Source of the DNA: Lucinisca nassula
Taxonomy: Eukaryota > Mollusca > Bivalvia > Lucinida > Lucinidae
Direction of reading: 5' to 3'
DNA: 64,000 nt
NCBI GenBank assembly: GCA_963580285.1
Contig: OY757017.1
Span: 110,455,245-110,519,244 of the forward strand
The notes beneath the pieces are model-generated. The model did not search any database, had not been told where the DNA came from, and saw nothing but the letters and a program-made list of their open reading frames with translations. Positions 54,971-64,000 of the stretch are shown here, piece by piece; the first letter of the stretch is position 1, and each line of letters starts with the position of its first letter. The translations under genes and the position numbers were made by a program.

Positions 54971-55352
54971 GGCTTATTGAGAATTAGAGAGATCTAATTC
55001 TTGGTAATGTTGGTTGGTGCCCGATGCTCTGTCTCTGGCCGGGCCCATCGGAGTCTAACTGTTGGTTTTCTTTTGCTCCAGCATTTCAGTGGTTTCTTGC
55101 TGTCGAGTGCTCACCGTTGTCTCACCTCTGTGGTTCTTTGATTTTTGTGTTCACGGAGATGTTAAACTGATAAGTGAGGAGGCCATCATGCGGACTGAAC
55201 AAATTATTTGTCTAAATCGCGACGGAAGTAAGGGCGAGGATTGTGGCCAGGTAAATTCGATTTAAGCCCCCCAGTGGAAATCTTTCCACTGACCGTTCCA
55301 AGGCGGTTCTTCTGTGGCGGTTTATTTATGTTGTTGTTTGTTACTTACTGTG

Positions 55353-55549
55353 TGTATCACTTGTGTCTTTTTATTTTGGATTGCCATAAGGCCATTTTGT
55401 GGGAAAGTGGCTGTCCTTATGACCTTCCTTTGTTTAGGTTTCCATTATGGTCTGGTCGCTTAATGTTTGTGTTTCTTTCCCTTTGGTGTCTTTGATGGGT
55501 GGAGTAAGTTAATTGTATCGATTCCTGATCTTTGTTTTACTTCTACTTT
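55353..55549 (+). repeat. N2 right pseudo-LTR / 3' terminus
   Basis: Last 197 bases of N2, from TGTATCACTTGTGTC to ACTTCTACTTT, paired with 51176-51372. Confidence 0.88.
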
Positions 55550-55709
55550 GTTCTATACTGATATAAGGTTGATGATTCTATTCAGTATAAAATGGGTTAA
55601 AAGTACGCGGTGTAGGTCGATTATGTAATTCTATGCATCATTGGACGGAATCTCCAAGTTTATGCGTTTGCAGTGGCCCATGCCCAATTTATATTGTTAG
55701 CAGTAATCA

Positions 55710-55835
55710 GCACTTCAGCAAACAGTTAGGAACCAGATCAGACGCCGCTCGATGTGGCGTCTGATCAGGGTCTGCAATGTTTGCAAGATGTCCCCAAAAC
55801 GACGCTTGGTATATATGGGTTAATGGGGTGTTTAA
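55710..55835. mobile_element. Small hairpin repeat (GCAGACGCC type), copy 1
   Basis: GATCAGACGCCGC / GTGGCGTCTGATC hairpin followed by GGGTCTGCAATGTTTGC and a TATGGGTTAAT end. Related copies at 59895-60010 and 60228-60352. Confidence 0.6.
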
Positions 55836-55879
55836 ATCAATAGCAAGGAATAATGTTAGTTTGGTTTTCAGAGACCCAT

Positions 55880-56470
55880 CACGAAAACACACATATATAA
55901 TTTTGACCAAGCCCCCGCCCGTAGGGGCTTGAAGAAATATATGGGCTGCATGATGCTTCCACGCAGAGCTGAATCTGGCCCGCACACTAGTACTGGTAAA
56001 CCGCTTAGAGGATCTAAGCCTGTCCAGGAACCGCGGTGCGAGGCGGACCATCCATGCTAATAAACCCTATTGGTTTCATTGGGCGACAGGGCTTGAGATG
56101 TCATTTCATCTCAATGTCGGGTAAAAGTCCCACAAAATTGGAAGCAACGTCTCCAAAATGACCTTTACAGTGTTGACGGGGACGTTAAACCTCAAATCAA
56201 ACAAACAAACAAATATAATTTTGACCCCCTAAAACCCCACTTTTATATAGAAAAACTGAGGTTTACAGGGTATACATTATTTTTCATTTTGCTTAAAAAC
56301 ATAGATTGTGGGTTCTCGTTAGAACCGCTTCGCCGAAACGGTTCTTACGTTTACCCACAATCTATATTTTGAGCAGAAATAAGGAAAATACAACAATTTT
56401 CGAACAGAAAATTTTCAGTTTTTTGTGGTAGAATTTTCAATATATTTAGATAGGCATGTTTTCGTAATAT
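55880..56470. mobile_element. Hairpin-centred MITE interrupted by a SINE
   Basis: Left part CACGAAAACACACATATAT to 55908, then the SINE at 55909-56212, then the remainder from ATATAATTTTGACCCC through the central GTTAGAACCGCTTCG hairpin to TAGGCATGTTTTCGTAAT. Confidence 0.8.
55909..56212 (+). mobile_element. SINE family A, full copy with 14-base target duplication
   Basis: From AAGCCCCCGCCCGTAGGGGC to an (AAAC)n tail. Flanked by exact ATATAATTTTGACC on each side (55895-55908 and 56213-56226). Best-preserved family A copy. Confidence 0.9.
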
Positions 56471-56540
56471 AAGGACAAAGAGTCTGCGCCCTACACTAGG
56501 CCATGGAGGCTGGGTGAACCCAAAGATATCATAACAATAC

Positions 56541-56686
56541 AGTCGGCCTCGGTTGCGGAGTCGGATGAACGTCTGACTGATGATCGGTAGGACGCGGGTT
56601 CGACATTGCCGGGGTCGGCAACATTCTTTCGTGGGGATTGATCATGAAATTATTTCAACGATAGTTCTCTCTCTTCCGCTGAGGCG
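56541..56686 (+). mobile_element. tRNA-headed SINE, family B, 3'-truncated
   Basis: GTCGGCCTCGGTTGCGGAGT and GCGGGTTCGACATTGCC are the tRNA-like head; TTTCGTGGGGATTGATCATG is the body start. It stops at CTTCCGCTGA, where a MITE hairpin scrap (GGCGGTTCTAACGAGTACCC) follows. Confidence 0.78.
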
Positions 56687-56726
56687 GTTCTAACGAGTAC
56701 CCACAACTCCATTCACCTCTTCAGAT

Positions 56727-57005
56727 GCGACTTGATTGAGGTTTAACGTCCTCGTCAACACTGTATAGATCATTTTGGGAGACGTTGCTTCCAATGTTGT
56801 GAGACTTTTACCCGACACTGAGATGAAATGACATCTGAAGCCCTGTCGCCCAATGAAACCAATAGGGTAAATAAGCATGATGGGCCCAAATAGCACAGCG
56901 TTCCTTGGCAGGCTTAGATCCTCTAAGCGGTTTACCACGTGTTCGGTCTGTTTCAGCTCTGCATGGAAGCATCATGCCGCCCATCTATTTCTGCAAGCGC
57001 CGACG
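56727..57005 (-). mobile_element. SINE family A, minus strand
   Basis: GATTGAGGTTTAACGTCCTC through GAGACTTTTACCCGACACTG and CCTCTAAGCGGTTTACCACG to ATCTATTTCTGCAAGCGCC. Confidence 0.75.
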
Positions 57006-57169
57006 AGAGAGGCCGCAGATGCGACCGTAAAACTAACATGGCATGGTGGCTACTTCAAAAGTTAAAACGATAGCGCCTGTTCCGCAGTGACGTCACCATA
57101 AAACATTAAATTGCTACGTTCATGGCAACGACGTTACATCGCTCAAACATAACGTAAACAAAGCAAAGA

Positions 57170-57455
57170 CCATTACGATAACACACCCGTACGACATAGA
57201 GCATTTTTTCACACTTCCTAAATGACTACTTTTGTAATGAAATTCTGTGATATTTCTTTATTGTTTTTCCTTCAAACATAGGTTTTTGGGTGCTCGTTAG
57301 AACCGCCTCATCGAGGCGGTTCTAACGAGTACCCTAAAACTATGTCTTGGGGCAGAATTAAGAAAATAATGTATACCGCCGTAAACCCCAGGTTTCCCAA
57401 TATAAAGTGGAGTTTAAGTGGGTGTTCATTTCACGGACATGTTCACGTGATGCAT
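57170..57455. mobile_element. Hairpin-centred MITE, inverse orientation
   Basis: It contains GGGTGCTCGTTAGAACCGCC and its immediate inverse at 57290-57335, followed by GCAGAATTAAGAAAATAATG and GTAAACCCCAGGTTTCCC. Outer ends are diverged. Confidence 0.7.
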
Positions 57456-57669
57456 TTTTATAGCCAACGTTCAAAACCCATATATAAGCAGCACGTTAAT
57501 TTTATATTTTCAACATGAATATGCCTTCTGGCCCAGAATAGCTTCAAACATCTATGCTAATAGGAGTTTATGCAAGAGTATTCTTTATAAGTCTGATTTA
57601 AACTACCGACCAGATGCAAAATCCAAAGATCACAGACAATCGCACCATCAGCACTCTCAGTGCTTTGAT

Positions 57670-57843
57670 TTATGTAGGTAACAAATATAACGTAGGAAGC
57701 TGGTCTTGGCCTTCTTTAACACATACAGCAAACTTGGTGGCTAAATGACAAATGTGGTCATCAATTACAGCCCTCTCTACAGCCAAAGGCTGCAGTTCAT
57801 AGGCCTTAGTACCACCAAGATCTTTCTGAAGAGTGTTAACATT
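57670..57843 (-). pseudogene. Naiad RT fragment N5
   Basis: The minus-strand reading contains VNTLQKDLGGTKAYELQPLA, then ERAVIDDHICHLATKFAVCV and GQDQLPTLY. It covers only the 55 or so residues between the UGA site and the KLHKRP block. Both ends are broken, so it does not show whether this copy had UGA. Confidence 0.85.
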
Positions 57844-58029
57844 TAATTTGGCAAAATGGCATGATAATCCAAAGAAAAATAGAAAAGTCCAGAGCAAAAC
57901 TTGTATGTAAGCTTAGAAAGTGGTATTGTGTGATTCATATTTGAAATATCAAAAAATATCAAGTGGTCCTGAACAGAATTTTTGACCATGAAAAGTAGTC
58001 CAAAGACTCAAGCATCCTTATCCACTTTT

Positions 58030-58200
58030 TGTTTGTTTGTTTGATTTGAGGTATAACCTCCCCGTCAACACAGTATAGGTCATTTTGGAGACGTTGCTTC
58101 AAATTTTGTGTGACTTATACCCGACATTGAGATGAAATGACATCTCAAGCCCTGACGCCCAATGAAACCAATAGGGTTTATAAGCATGAACGGACAAATT
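58030..58200 (-). mobile_element. SINE family A, minus strand, truncated
   Basis: TTTGTTTGTTTGATTTGAGG to CCAATAGGGTTTATAAGCAT; the 5' part of the family is missing and a family C fragment follows. Confidence 0.72.
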
Positions 58201-58214
58201 CGCACCGCTTTTCT

Positions 58215-58289
58215 TAACATGTGAGACGCCAAGTTCTGCAACGGAAGGTCAGGTAGTTTTTCTCCGGGTACTCCGGTTTTCGCCGGTAA
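58215..58289 (+). mobile_element. SINE family C fragment
   Basis: ACATGTGAGACGCCAAGTTC through TCTCCGGGTACTCCGGTTTT, ending in CGCC. It joins directly to the short repeat cluster at 58292. Confidence 0.65.
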
Positions 58290-58291
58290 CC

Positions 58292-58470
58292 AGTCCTTTC
58301 GTACCCAAGTCATTTCGTACCCTAGTCATTTCGTACCCGTTTTTTGGTCATTACGTACCCACTCACAGCCATTTCGTACACAAGTCATTTCGAAAACCGT
58401 TTTGGTCATTGCGTACCTGGGTATAAATTGACCAAAATGTACGAATTTACCAAAACACTTACGAAATGAC
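58292..58470. repeat. Cluster of short GTCATTTCGTACCC repeats with inverted ends
   Basis: Five to seven variants of GTCATTTCGTACCC at 14-30 base spacing (for example 58292, 58309, 58326, 58353). The last units are inverted: ATGTACGAATTTACC and TACGAAATGAC. The outer ends are inverse of each other. Confidence 0.65.
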
Positions 58471-58667
58471 TTTAAAATAGTAAAATACTGCAAGAACTAA
58501 CAACCATTACGGGTTGGAATCCCCTTCCCGATTCGATCATTTTAACAGCTGAGGATTCTGTAGCTAAGTTTACCTCTTTAGTGAGAGGAAGGGGCTAGCT
58601 TCCCATCACAGGTCCTGATGTATGAATATCATTTGATGTGTCACCAGTAACATTTCTGATTCTGATT

Positions 58668-59395
58668 CCTATGGTCTAACTATGTTGTAAGTTTAAGCTT
58701 CACTGGATCTAAATTGCTGGCGAGGTTAGCTGGAACAAAAACTGTATACAAATTTTATAAGGGGCATAACCTTATTTTTATTTGGTGGACCGCAACTTGA
58801 AACGATATACGCTGCTCCAAATTATGGTCTAATTATATATCAAGTTTCAGCTTGTTCGAATGTTTATTGCAGGAGGAGTTAGCCGGAAACTAAATGTTTA
58901 CAAAAATTTTTAAAGGGGGATAACTTTATTAAGATTTGGTTGACGGTTAATTTAGAAACTTTACACGCTATTCCACATCATAGTCTTATTATATATATAC
59001 CAAGTTTCAGATTCATCCGATGAAAACTGTGAAGTAGTCATCCGGAAAAGAAACAATTAACATACATTTTCAAAGGAGCATAACTCTATAAATATGTGAT
59101 GAACAGTTAATCTCAAAACTTTACGCGCTACTTCATATCTTTGTCTTACTATCTACTAAGTTTCAGCTTTTTCAAATGATAATTGGAGGAGGAGTCATCC
59201 GGAAACGAAAATGTTTATAGAAAGTTTCAAAAGGCATAACTCTATTTATATATTCTGGGCGGTTTACCTCGAAACTTTACGTGCTACTCCACAGCAAAGT
59301 CTTACCATCTAGCCAGTTTCAATCTCTCCGATGAAAACTGTATAAGGGGTTACCAGGAAACGAAAATAAAACCTTTTTTGAAAACGGGCGAATAA
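58668..59395 (-). mobile_element. HINE/pearl-like element E (inverse of type D)
   Basis: About four units with AGGAGGAGTTAGCCGGAAAC and GGCATAACTCTATT, the inverse of the element D core. It ends at the right with GAAAACGGGCGAATAAAAAC, the inverse of the D-type 5' end. Units are well diverged. Confidence 0.65.
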
Positions 59396-59527
59396 AAACG
59401 TCAAAGCAAAAAAAGGAAAATCTATTTTGATGTACATTTATATGAGCATTTAAACAAAACTTGAGCTCCTTGATTTCGGATTTCTATTTATTTATTTAAG
59501 TATTTAATTATTTTGTATATATACATT

Positions 59528-59905
59528 GTAAGCTCATTTGAGCACGACGTGCTCAAGGTGAGCTTTTGTGATTACCATTGTCCGTCGTACGTTCGCCACA
59601 CGTCGCTCGTCGACAACATTTTTTCAATCTTCATGCAGCTTCACCATAATGTTAGTCGTGACGATATTTCGGTCAGGTTAGATATGGGTCATTTGCGATA
59701 AAAAAAAATGGTCACTAGGTCAAATTTCTTTAAAACTTTGTTCACCCTCAAGAGGCCACAGTTTTTATTCAGTCTTCGTGCAATTTTACCAGAATTTTTA
59801 ACTTGACAATATTTAGGTAAAATTCGAATATGGGACATGTCGGGTGAAAATTTACATCACAGGTCAATTTGCGTTAAAACCTTGTTCACGCTCAACTTTT
59901 TGCAA
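59528..59905 (+). mobile_element. HINE/pearl-like element F, 5' part only
   Basis: The 5' hairpin TGAGCACGACGTGCTCAAGG and a GTCCGTCGTACG-type stretch are present, followed by two diverged core units (CTTCATGCAGCTTCACC, CTTCGTGCAATTTTACC). No 3' hairpin. Confidence 0.6.
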
Positions 59906-60010
59906 ATAGTGGAAGCCCTCTTCAGACGCCGCGTTCTGCGGCATCTGATCTGTGTCTGCACTGTTTGCCAAGGTATCCATTTAGGGGTTTCTGGTACTCA
60001 GTGGGTTTAA
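59895..60010. mobile_element. Small hairpin repeat (GCAGACGCC type), copy 2
   Basis: TTTTTGCAAATAGTGGAAGC, CAGACGCCGCGTTCTGCGGC and TCTGCACTGTTTGCC. Confidence 0.6.
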
Positions 60011-60227
60011 TTAGAAGTTATCAGCATATATTATGTTATTATTTGCAAACTACAAAATAAAAAGTCACCAATAATATTTCTAGAATTCTTTGTTGTGTTT
60101 TGTAGTGTACAAGCGTGGTTAAAACCCTTTTTGTACCAAATGGAATATTCCTCCTTATATATAGCAGGAATCCATTTCAAACTTTAGGGGTGTCAGGCTG
60201 TGTTTTCTTCAAAATTGTTTTGCAAAA

Positions 60228-60352
60228 TGGCTGAAACTTTTGCAAATCGTGAAAGCCCTGATCAGACGCCGCGTTCTGTGGCGTCGGATCTGGGCCTGCA
60301 CTGTTTGCCAGGGTACCCGTTTAGGGGGGTTTTCCGGTACAAAATGGGTTAA
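60228..60352. mobile_element. Small hairpin repeat (GCAGACGCC type), copy 3
   Basis: CTTTTGCAAATCGTGAAAGC, TCAGACGCCGCGTTCTGTGG and CTGCACTGTTTGCC, ending in ATGGGTTAAT as in copy 1. It ends about 50 bases before exon I. Confidence 0.6.
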
Positions 60353-60400
60353 TCTTCTAGATTTGTCACAACTTTCAGTTTTTATTCTTCTATGTTTTAG

Positions 60401-60562
60401 AACCAGATTGTCCTGCTACAGTTGAAAAAGTGACATTTTCCAAGACATGTTTATTTCAAAATGGCGAACAGTGTTCCTACACGTGTAAGACAGGCTTCTT
60501 TCCAACTGCCAGAAGTATAATTTGCATAGGTGTCATCTGGAATGTAGCTGAGCCGTGCAAAG
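60401..60562 (+). CDS. LDLR-B/EGF/sushi protein, exon I: sushi module 3
   Basis: The acceptor is ATGTTTTAG and the donor GTAAAT; phase 1 at both ends, 54 codons. It reads EPDCPATVEKVTFSKTC, then EQCSYTCKTGFFPTA, IICIGVIW and EPCK: six cysteines and the conserved Trp in the same pattern as exons G and H. This is the last exon I can recognise. The donor and the open phase show that the gene continues, either beyond the right edge or in small exons I could not see between 60563 and 62190. No transmembrane segment or stop was found. Confidence 0.9.
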
Positions 60563-60576
60563 GTAAATAATCTTTA

Positions 60577-60756
60577 CCCTTATCGCGCTGAACACGACAA
60601 CGCCTACCTTTGTAAACAGTGTAGATTCAGATTAGATGGCCATCTGACCAATATCTATACTGTTATGAATTGAATGAATACATTACATCACATAATTTGA
60701 TTGGTGAATACATAGAGACAGGTGTGTCTAAATTAATGTATTCCGCAGGATGAAAG
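60577..60756 (+). mobile_element. piggyBac-like MITE, TTAA-flanked (copy d)
   Basis: CCCTTATCGCGCTG at the left and a decayed right end followed by TTAA at 60757; the left target is TTTA. The body resembles copies a-c (AACAGTGTAGATTCAGATTAGATGGCC-like). It starts about 14 bases after the exon I donor. Confidence 0.6.
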
Positions 60757-60760
60757 TTAA

Positions 60761-61321
60761 ATACTAGAGTATGTTATTAGTTTCTTAACATCTGGCTTAA
60801 ACTTCGGTGCTGAAACATTATGAGGCCATTTGAAACTCATAGTATTTCAAAAAATGTTTTGGTGTGTAAGATTTTAGATTCAGATACAGATGTCGTGTTT
60901 TAAACGGATTTTGACATTTTTCTTTTCTCTTTCACGAGTGGCTCTCCAGAGAACTACCTCCAAAATGCGTCAATGGAACTTTGCTTCTTTGACACCTCCG
61001 AAAAGTTTCAAGCTAGTACCACTAACACAAAAGCGGTAAAAATGTATGTCTCGAAAAATTGTATCATTCATTACATCTTTATTAGCATTTTATTATAAAT
61101 TCCAGCAATGCTTTTGTGTGTAGTTAATTTATTTATTTCTCTATAGAGTTTACCCAAGAAATATGCAGGGCTTGAATATAATTCTGCCATTTAAATGCGG
61201 AGCTACAAAGACTGTTAGTTTCTGTAACACGGAGATTTGGAAACCCAGTCTTTCATTTACCATCTTATCTATAAACGCTGACGCCCGAGGCATCATCACA
61301 TGATATAACGCATGAAAATCA
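60761..61321 (+). other. Sequence after exon I without recognised features
   Basis: I looked for a further phase 1 sushi exon and found none. A CTCTATAG acceptor-like site at about 61144 is followed by only eight open codons and shows no module motif. Confidence 0.4.
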
Positions 61322-61684
61322 ATAAATCAGTCGCGTCAGAGAGTGTAATAGCGCCATGTAATATTTTCGATAATACACTAGTGGATTTAATATGCAAATT
61401 AGGTAGATACGTCCCGTAACGTTACATGTACGACGTCCTTAACGACGTCGTGTTTACTAATGGCAGAATATTGACATTTTTGTAAACAAACGTGCATAAA
61501 ATGCATTTTAAATTTCATATGATAAATAGAATCTTGCATTCGTGCTCATGTATTATTGAATTTATTCAACTCGTTGAGGAAAAGGGATAAAATGATCGGC
61601 ACAGCCTCGCATTTCATCCCTTTTCCTCAACTCGTTTAATAAATTCAATAATACATGAACACTCAGGTAAGATCGTCTATAAAA
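61322..61684 (-). mobile_element. Non-autonomous element with terminal foldback plus tail (copy 2)
   Basis: Inverse of 24882-25240: tail with TACGACGTCCTTAACGACGT on the left and the palindrome ATTATTGAATTTATTCAACT and its inverse on the right. Confidence 0.65.
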
Positions 61685-62053
61685 ATACCGGCTTAGAAAA
61701 AGTATCTGGAGAATAATGACAAAATGACTGACCGAAATTAATTTCCTCAACAGAGTGGTAGTACTATCGAAAGGAGCTAGTTCTATCGGCCTTATTTATC
61801 ACGATAAATCCTTGGAATATTGAGTCTTAATCAACATTGGTCTTTAAGGTAGCTTCTCTCATTTTTCTGCTGGTAAGACCGATTATGTCTTGTAAGTTAA
61901 ACATATTTTATTGCCTTTCATGATAGCATATGGGGTTGGGCCACAAGTTCTACCAACATTACTCACGGCCTTTCCCCTACAATTTTGTACAAAAAGTGAA
62001 CAATGGCCAAAATTACATAACACATACAAAATGATACAAATTAGAGAAATAAT

Positions 62054-62054
<1 letters not shown>

Positions 62055-62103
<49 letters not shown>
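62055..62103 (+). repeat. (AG)n microsatellite
   Basis: About 24 uninterrupted AG units. Dipeptide-repeat open frames over it are artefacts. Confidence 0.97.
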
Positions 62104-62108
<5 letters not shown>

Positions 62109-62189
62109 TTGTATGGTCCAGTCACGCGCTGCCACCGTTCCAAAGTGGACATGAACACAGCCCATCATCTGTTAACTATATAAATGCTT

Positions 62190-64000
62190 GATTTATTTAA
62201 ACCTTCCGCTGTCCTTGATAAATTGGTGCACTGCCTGAAAAAGAAAGAAATTATCACTATCAGAAACACCTTGTTTACCGTATAACAGACTGTAAGTATT
62301 CAAGGGGTGTTGGTTACGTGTTTTCCTAAACATATCAATTCGTACCACAGCATAATTCGGACAGTCAAAGAAAAAATGTTTAGCGTCTTCAATTTCAAAG
62401 CCACATCGGCATGAAGGATCATCTGTCAAGTGGTTTCGGAAAAGGTCATGGTTTAAATTACTGCAGTTGTTCCTTATTCTTGCCTGCAATACACTAATGT
62501 AACGATTACCTTTAAGGAAATATTCAGGGATTTTTCTTGAACCAAATAAGTGCAGTTTAAGTTTATACTGAAAGTTAGAAAATGAATCGCACCGTTTCAC
62601 TTCGGGCGTTAACTCGTTCCATTAAGAAACAGAAGACGGCATGCAGGACTTACGAAAAGTTTCTGTTCGAGTATAATAATTAGAAAGATCTGAAGAATTT
62701 CTTAAGTGATAACTAGAGACTTCGCCCACCAAAGGTGGCATAAGTTGCGATAGATATTCAGGCGCCTGTCCATTCGCAACTTTGTACATGAAACATAATT
62801 TTTGGTATTTTCTGCGCTCTGCTAAACTTGCCCATCCACACTCATTATATAGGTTTATTAATGAGACTGATCTAGTTAAGCCAGTGACCACCCGGGCTGC
62901 TTCGTTCTGTAACTTTTCAAGACATCGCGATCTTGATTGGTACACCCATCCCAAACAATAGATGAATATTCGAGCAACGGCCTTAGATATGAAAAATACA
63001 TTTGGTTAAGAGCTTGGTGACTAAATGAAAATTTCAGTCGTCTCATCATCCCTAAAACCTTGTACCCAGACTTCAAAATATTTTCGATATGCGTGTGCCA
63101 CTGTCCATTACAAGATAAAGTTACCCCTAAGTGTTTATGAGAATCTACAAATTCTATATCCGTATTGTCAAAACGTAAATTTGGCATAACATGATTTCGT
63201 CTCAGAGAGAACATGATGGCTTCTGTTTTAAGTGGATTAAAAGTTTCTAGCCATTGCTTAGCCCAAAGAAGTATGACAGATAGATCATGGTTAATGATAC
63301 CTTCAATATCTTGCACACTGGATGCAGAGACGAAAAGAGAGCTATCATCTGCAAATAGCCGGGTCAAACTTAAAAGACTGTTCGTTATATCATTAACATA
63401 TACGAGGAAAAACAACGGACCCAACACAGAACCTTGTGGAACTCCCGCAGACACATGCTTAACATCAGAGACAGAGGAGTTGACACGCACTTTTTGTCTG
63501 CGGTTAGACAGATAATTAGATATCCAAGTCAGGAGAGGGCCCTTGATACCATTTTGGCGAAGTTTGAATAAAAGACCTGTATGCCAAACACGGTCAAAGG
63601 CTTTAGATATATCACAAAAGACCATGCACGAGTACTGCTTTTAATCAAAAGATTGGCAAATTAGGTGGAAGATATCAACTAATTGATAAGTAGTAGAATG
63701 ACCAGGTAAGAAACCAGATTGATATTTATAGATGAGGATATTTTCATTAAGGAAGTTATATATATGCTTAAAAACAACTCTTTCCATTATTTTTCCTACT
63801 GAGCTTAGGAGTGATACGGGGCGATAATTTGTTGGCAAATTACTTTCACCCTTCTTGAAAAGAGGAATGACCAGAGAGGATTTATACTTATCTGGAAATT
63901 CACATTCTTGAAGAAAACGATTAAACATCATAGACAGAGGTACGGAAATGGCAGAAGAGACACCTTTAAGCATTCTATGACTTATCAAATCCGGTCCAGA
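62190..64000 (-). pseudogene. LINE reverse transcriptase (jockey/CR1-like), 3' part, runs off right edge
   Basis: Read leftwards from 64000: RT fingers with NYRPVSLLSSVGKIMERVV and YQSGFLPGHSTTYQL, then motif A MVFCDISKAFDRVWH, motif B GVPQGSVLGPLFFLVYVND, the catalytic block LFADDSSLF, thumb LGVTLS and LEYSSIVWD, and a C-terminal C-x-C-G-x7-HFFFDCP zinc-knuckle-like motif followed by the end at 62193. Two nonsense codons (TAA in the QSFD-KQYSC join at about 63641 and TAA near 62622) and one frameshift near 62930 show it is dead but fairly young. The 5' part, including the endonuclease, lies outside the window. Confidence 0.93.

Larger units (their letters stand above)
51176..55549 (+). mobile_element. 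Naiad (Penelope-like) retroelement N2 with pseudo-LTRs
   Basis: Longest copy, about 4.4 kb. It starts with a 197-base copy of its own 3' end (51176-51372) and ends with the matching 3' end (55353-55549). Between them are a 5' region, an N-terminal coding segment, a GIY-YIG endonuclease, a basic linker, a CxC motif, the RT and a 3' UTR. N-terminal GIY-YIG followed by RT is the order of Naiad/Chlamys elements, the reverse of classical Penelope. Decay is light: a few stops, frameshifts and an expanded C-run. Confidence 0.92.

Noticed and set aside
54940..54985. ATGA followed 12 bases later by AAA just at the Naiad coding end, like the 5' half of a SECIS
   Set aside because: The ATGA lies in the last codons of the RT, and the 3' side has no matching arm ending in TGA at the right distance. 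Copies disagree at the candidate 3' quartet (CTTATG, CTGATG, CCGATG).
61140..61175. Possible further exon after CTCTATAG
   Set aside because: In the required phase it reaches TGA after about eight codons and shows no sushi or other module motif.

Overview
The window looks like nuclear DNA of a bivalve mollusc, most likely a heterodont clam. Introns are long, AT-rich and packed with repeats. The tandem-core elements that open with an AGCTCACCT hairpin, the tRNA-headed SINEs and the many short foldback elements fit mollusc genomes. The strongest pointer is a set of Penelope-like retroelements of the Naiad type with in-frame UGA codons; selenocysteine-coding Naiads have been described in clams and spiders. 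The species call is inference.

Host gene: one plus-strand gene runs through nearly the whole window. Nine exons (1446-1679, 12397-12586, 13973-14112, 21444-21597, 31188-31306, 38484-38615, 42437-42610, 46394-46573, 60401-60562) have canonical GT/AG borders and intron phases that match at every join. Joined, they give 1485 bases (495 codons) without a stop: six YWTD-type segments (one complete six-bladed LDLR class B propeller), one EGF-like module, then three six-cysteine sushi modules. The start lies left of the window and the 3' end was not found. About 2.5 % of the span is coding.

Everything else I recognise is mobile or repetitive DNA in its introns. Naiad copies: N1 26778-29968 (+), N2 51176-55549 (+, with 197-base pseudo-LTRs), N3 39372-41076 (-), N4 47690-50134 (-, carrying two insertions), fragments at 31822-32753 and 57670-57843, and several 3'-end-only copies. 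LINE remnants lie at 8684-11155 (-), 19735-20347 (-), 45385-45930 (+) and 62190-64000 (-, running off the right edge). A mariner transposase remnant is at 47098-47680 (-). HINE/pearl-like elements with tandem cores lie at 5721-8683, 14683-16686, 33121-35035, 36886-38470, 58668-59395 and 59528-59905. At least six SINE families and about ten MITE or foldback families fill much of the rest, often nested with visible target duplications, so a relative order of insertion can be read.

The most interesting system is the Naiad family. Two near-identical copies share UGA codons at the same reading-frame positions, and N2 has further UGAs before the GIY-YIG endonuclease, one at a zinc-ligand cysteine position. 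This looks like selenocysteine use rather than decay. I could not find a convincing SECIS element by eye.
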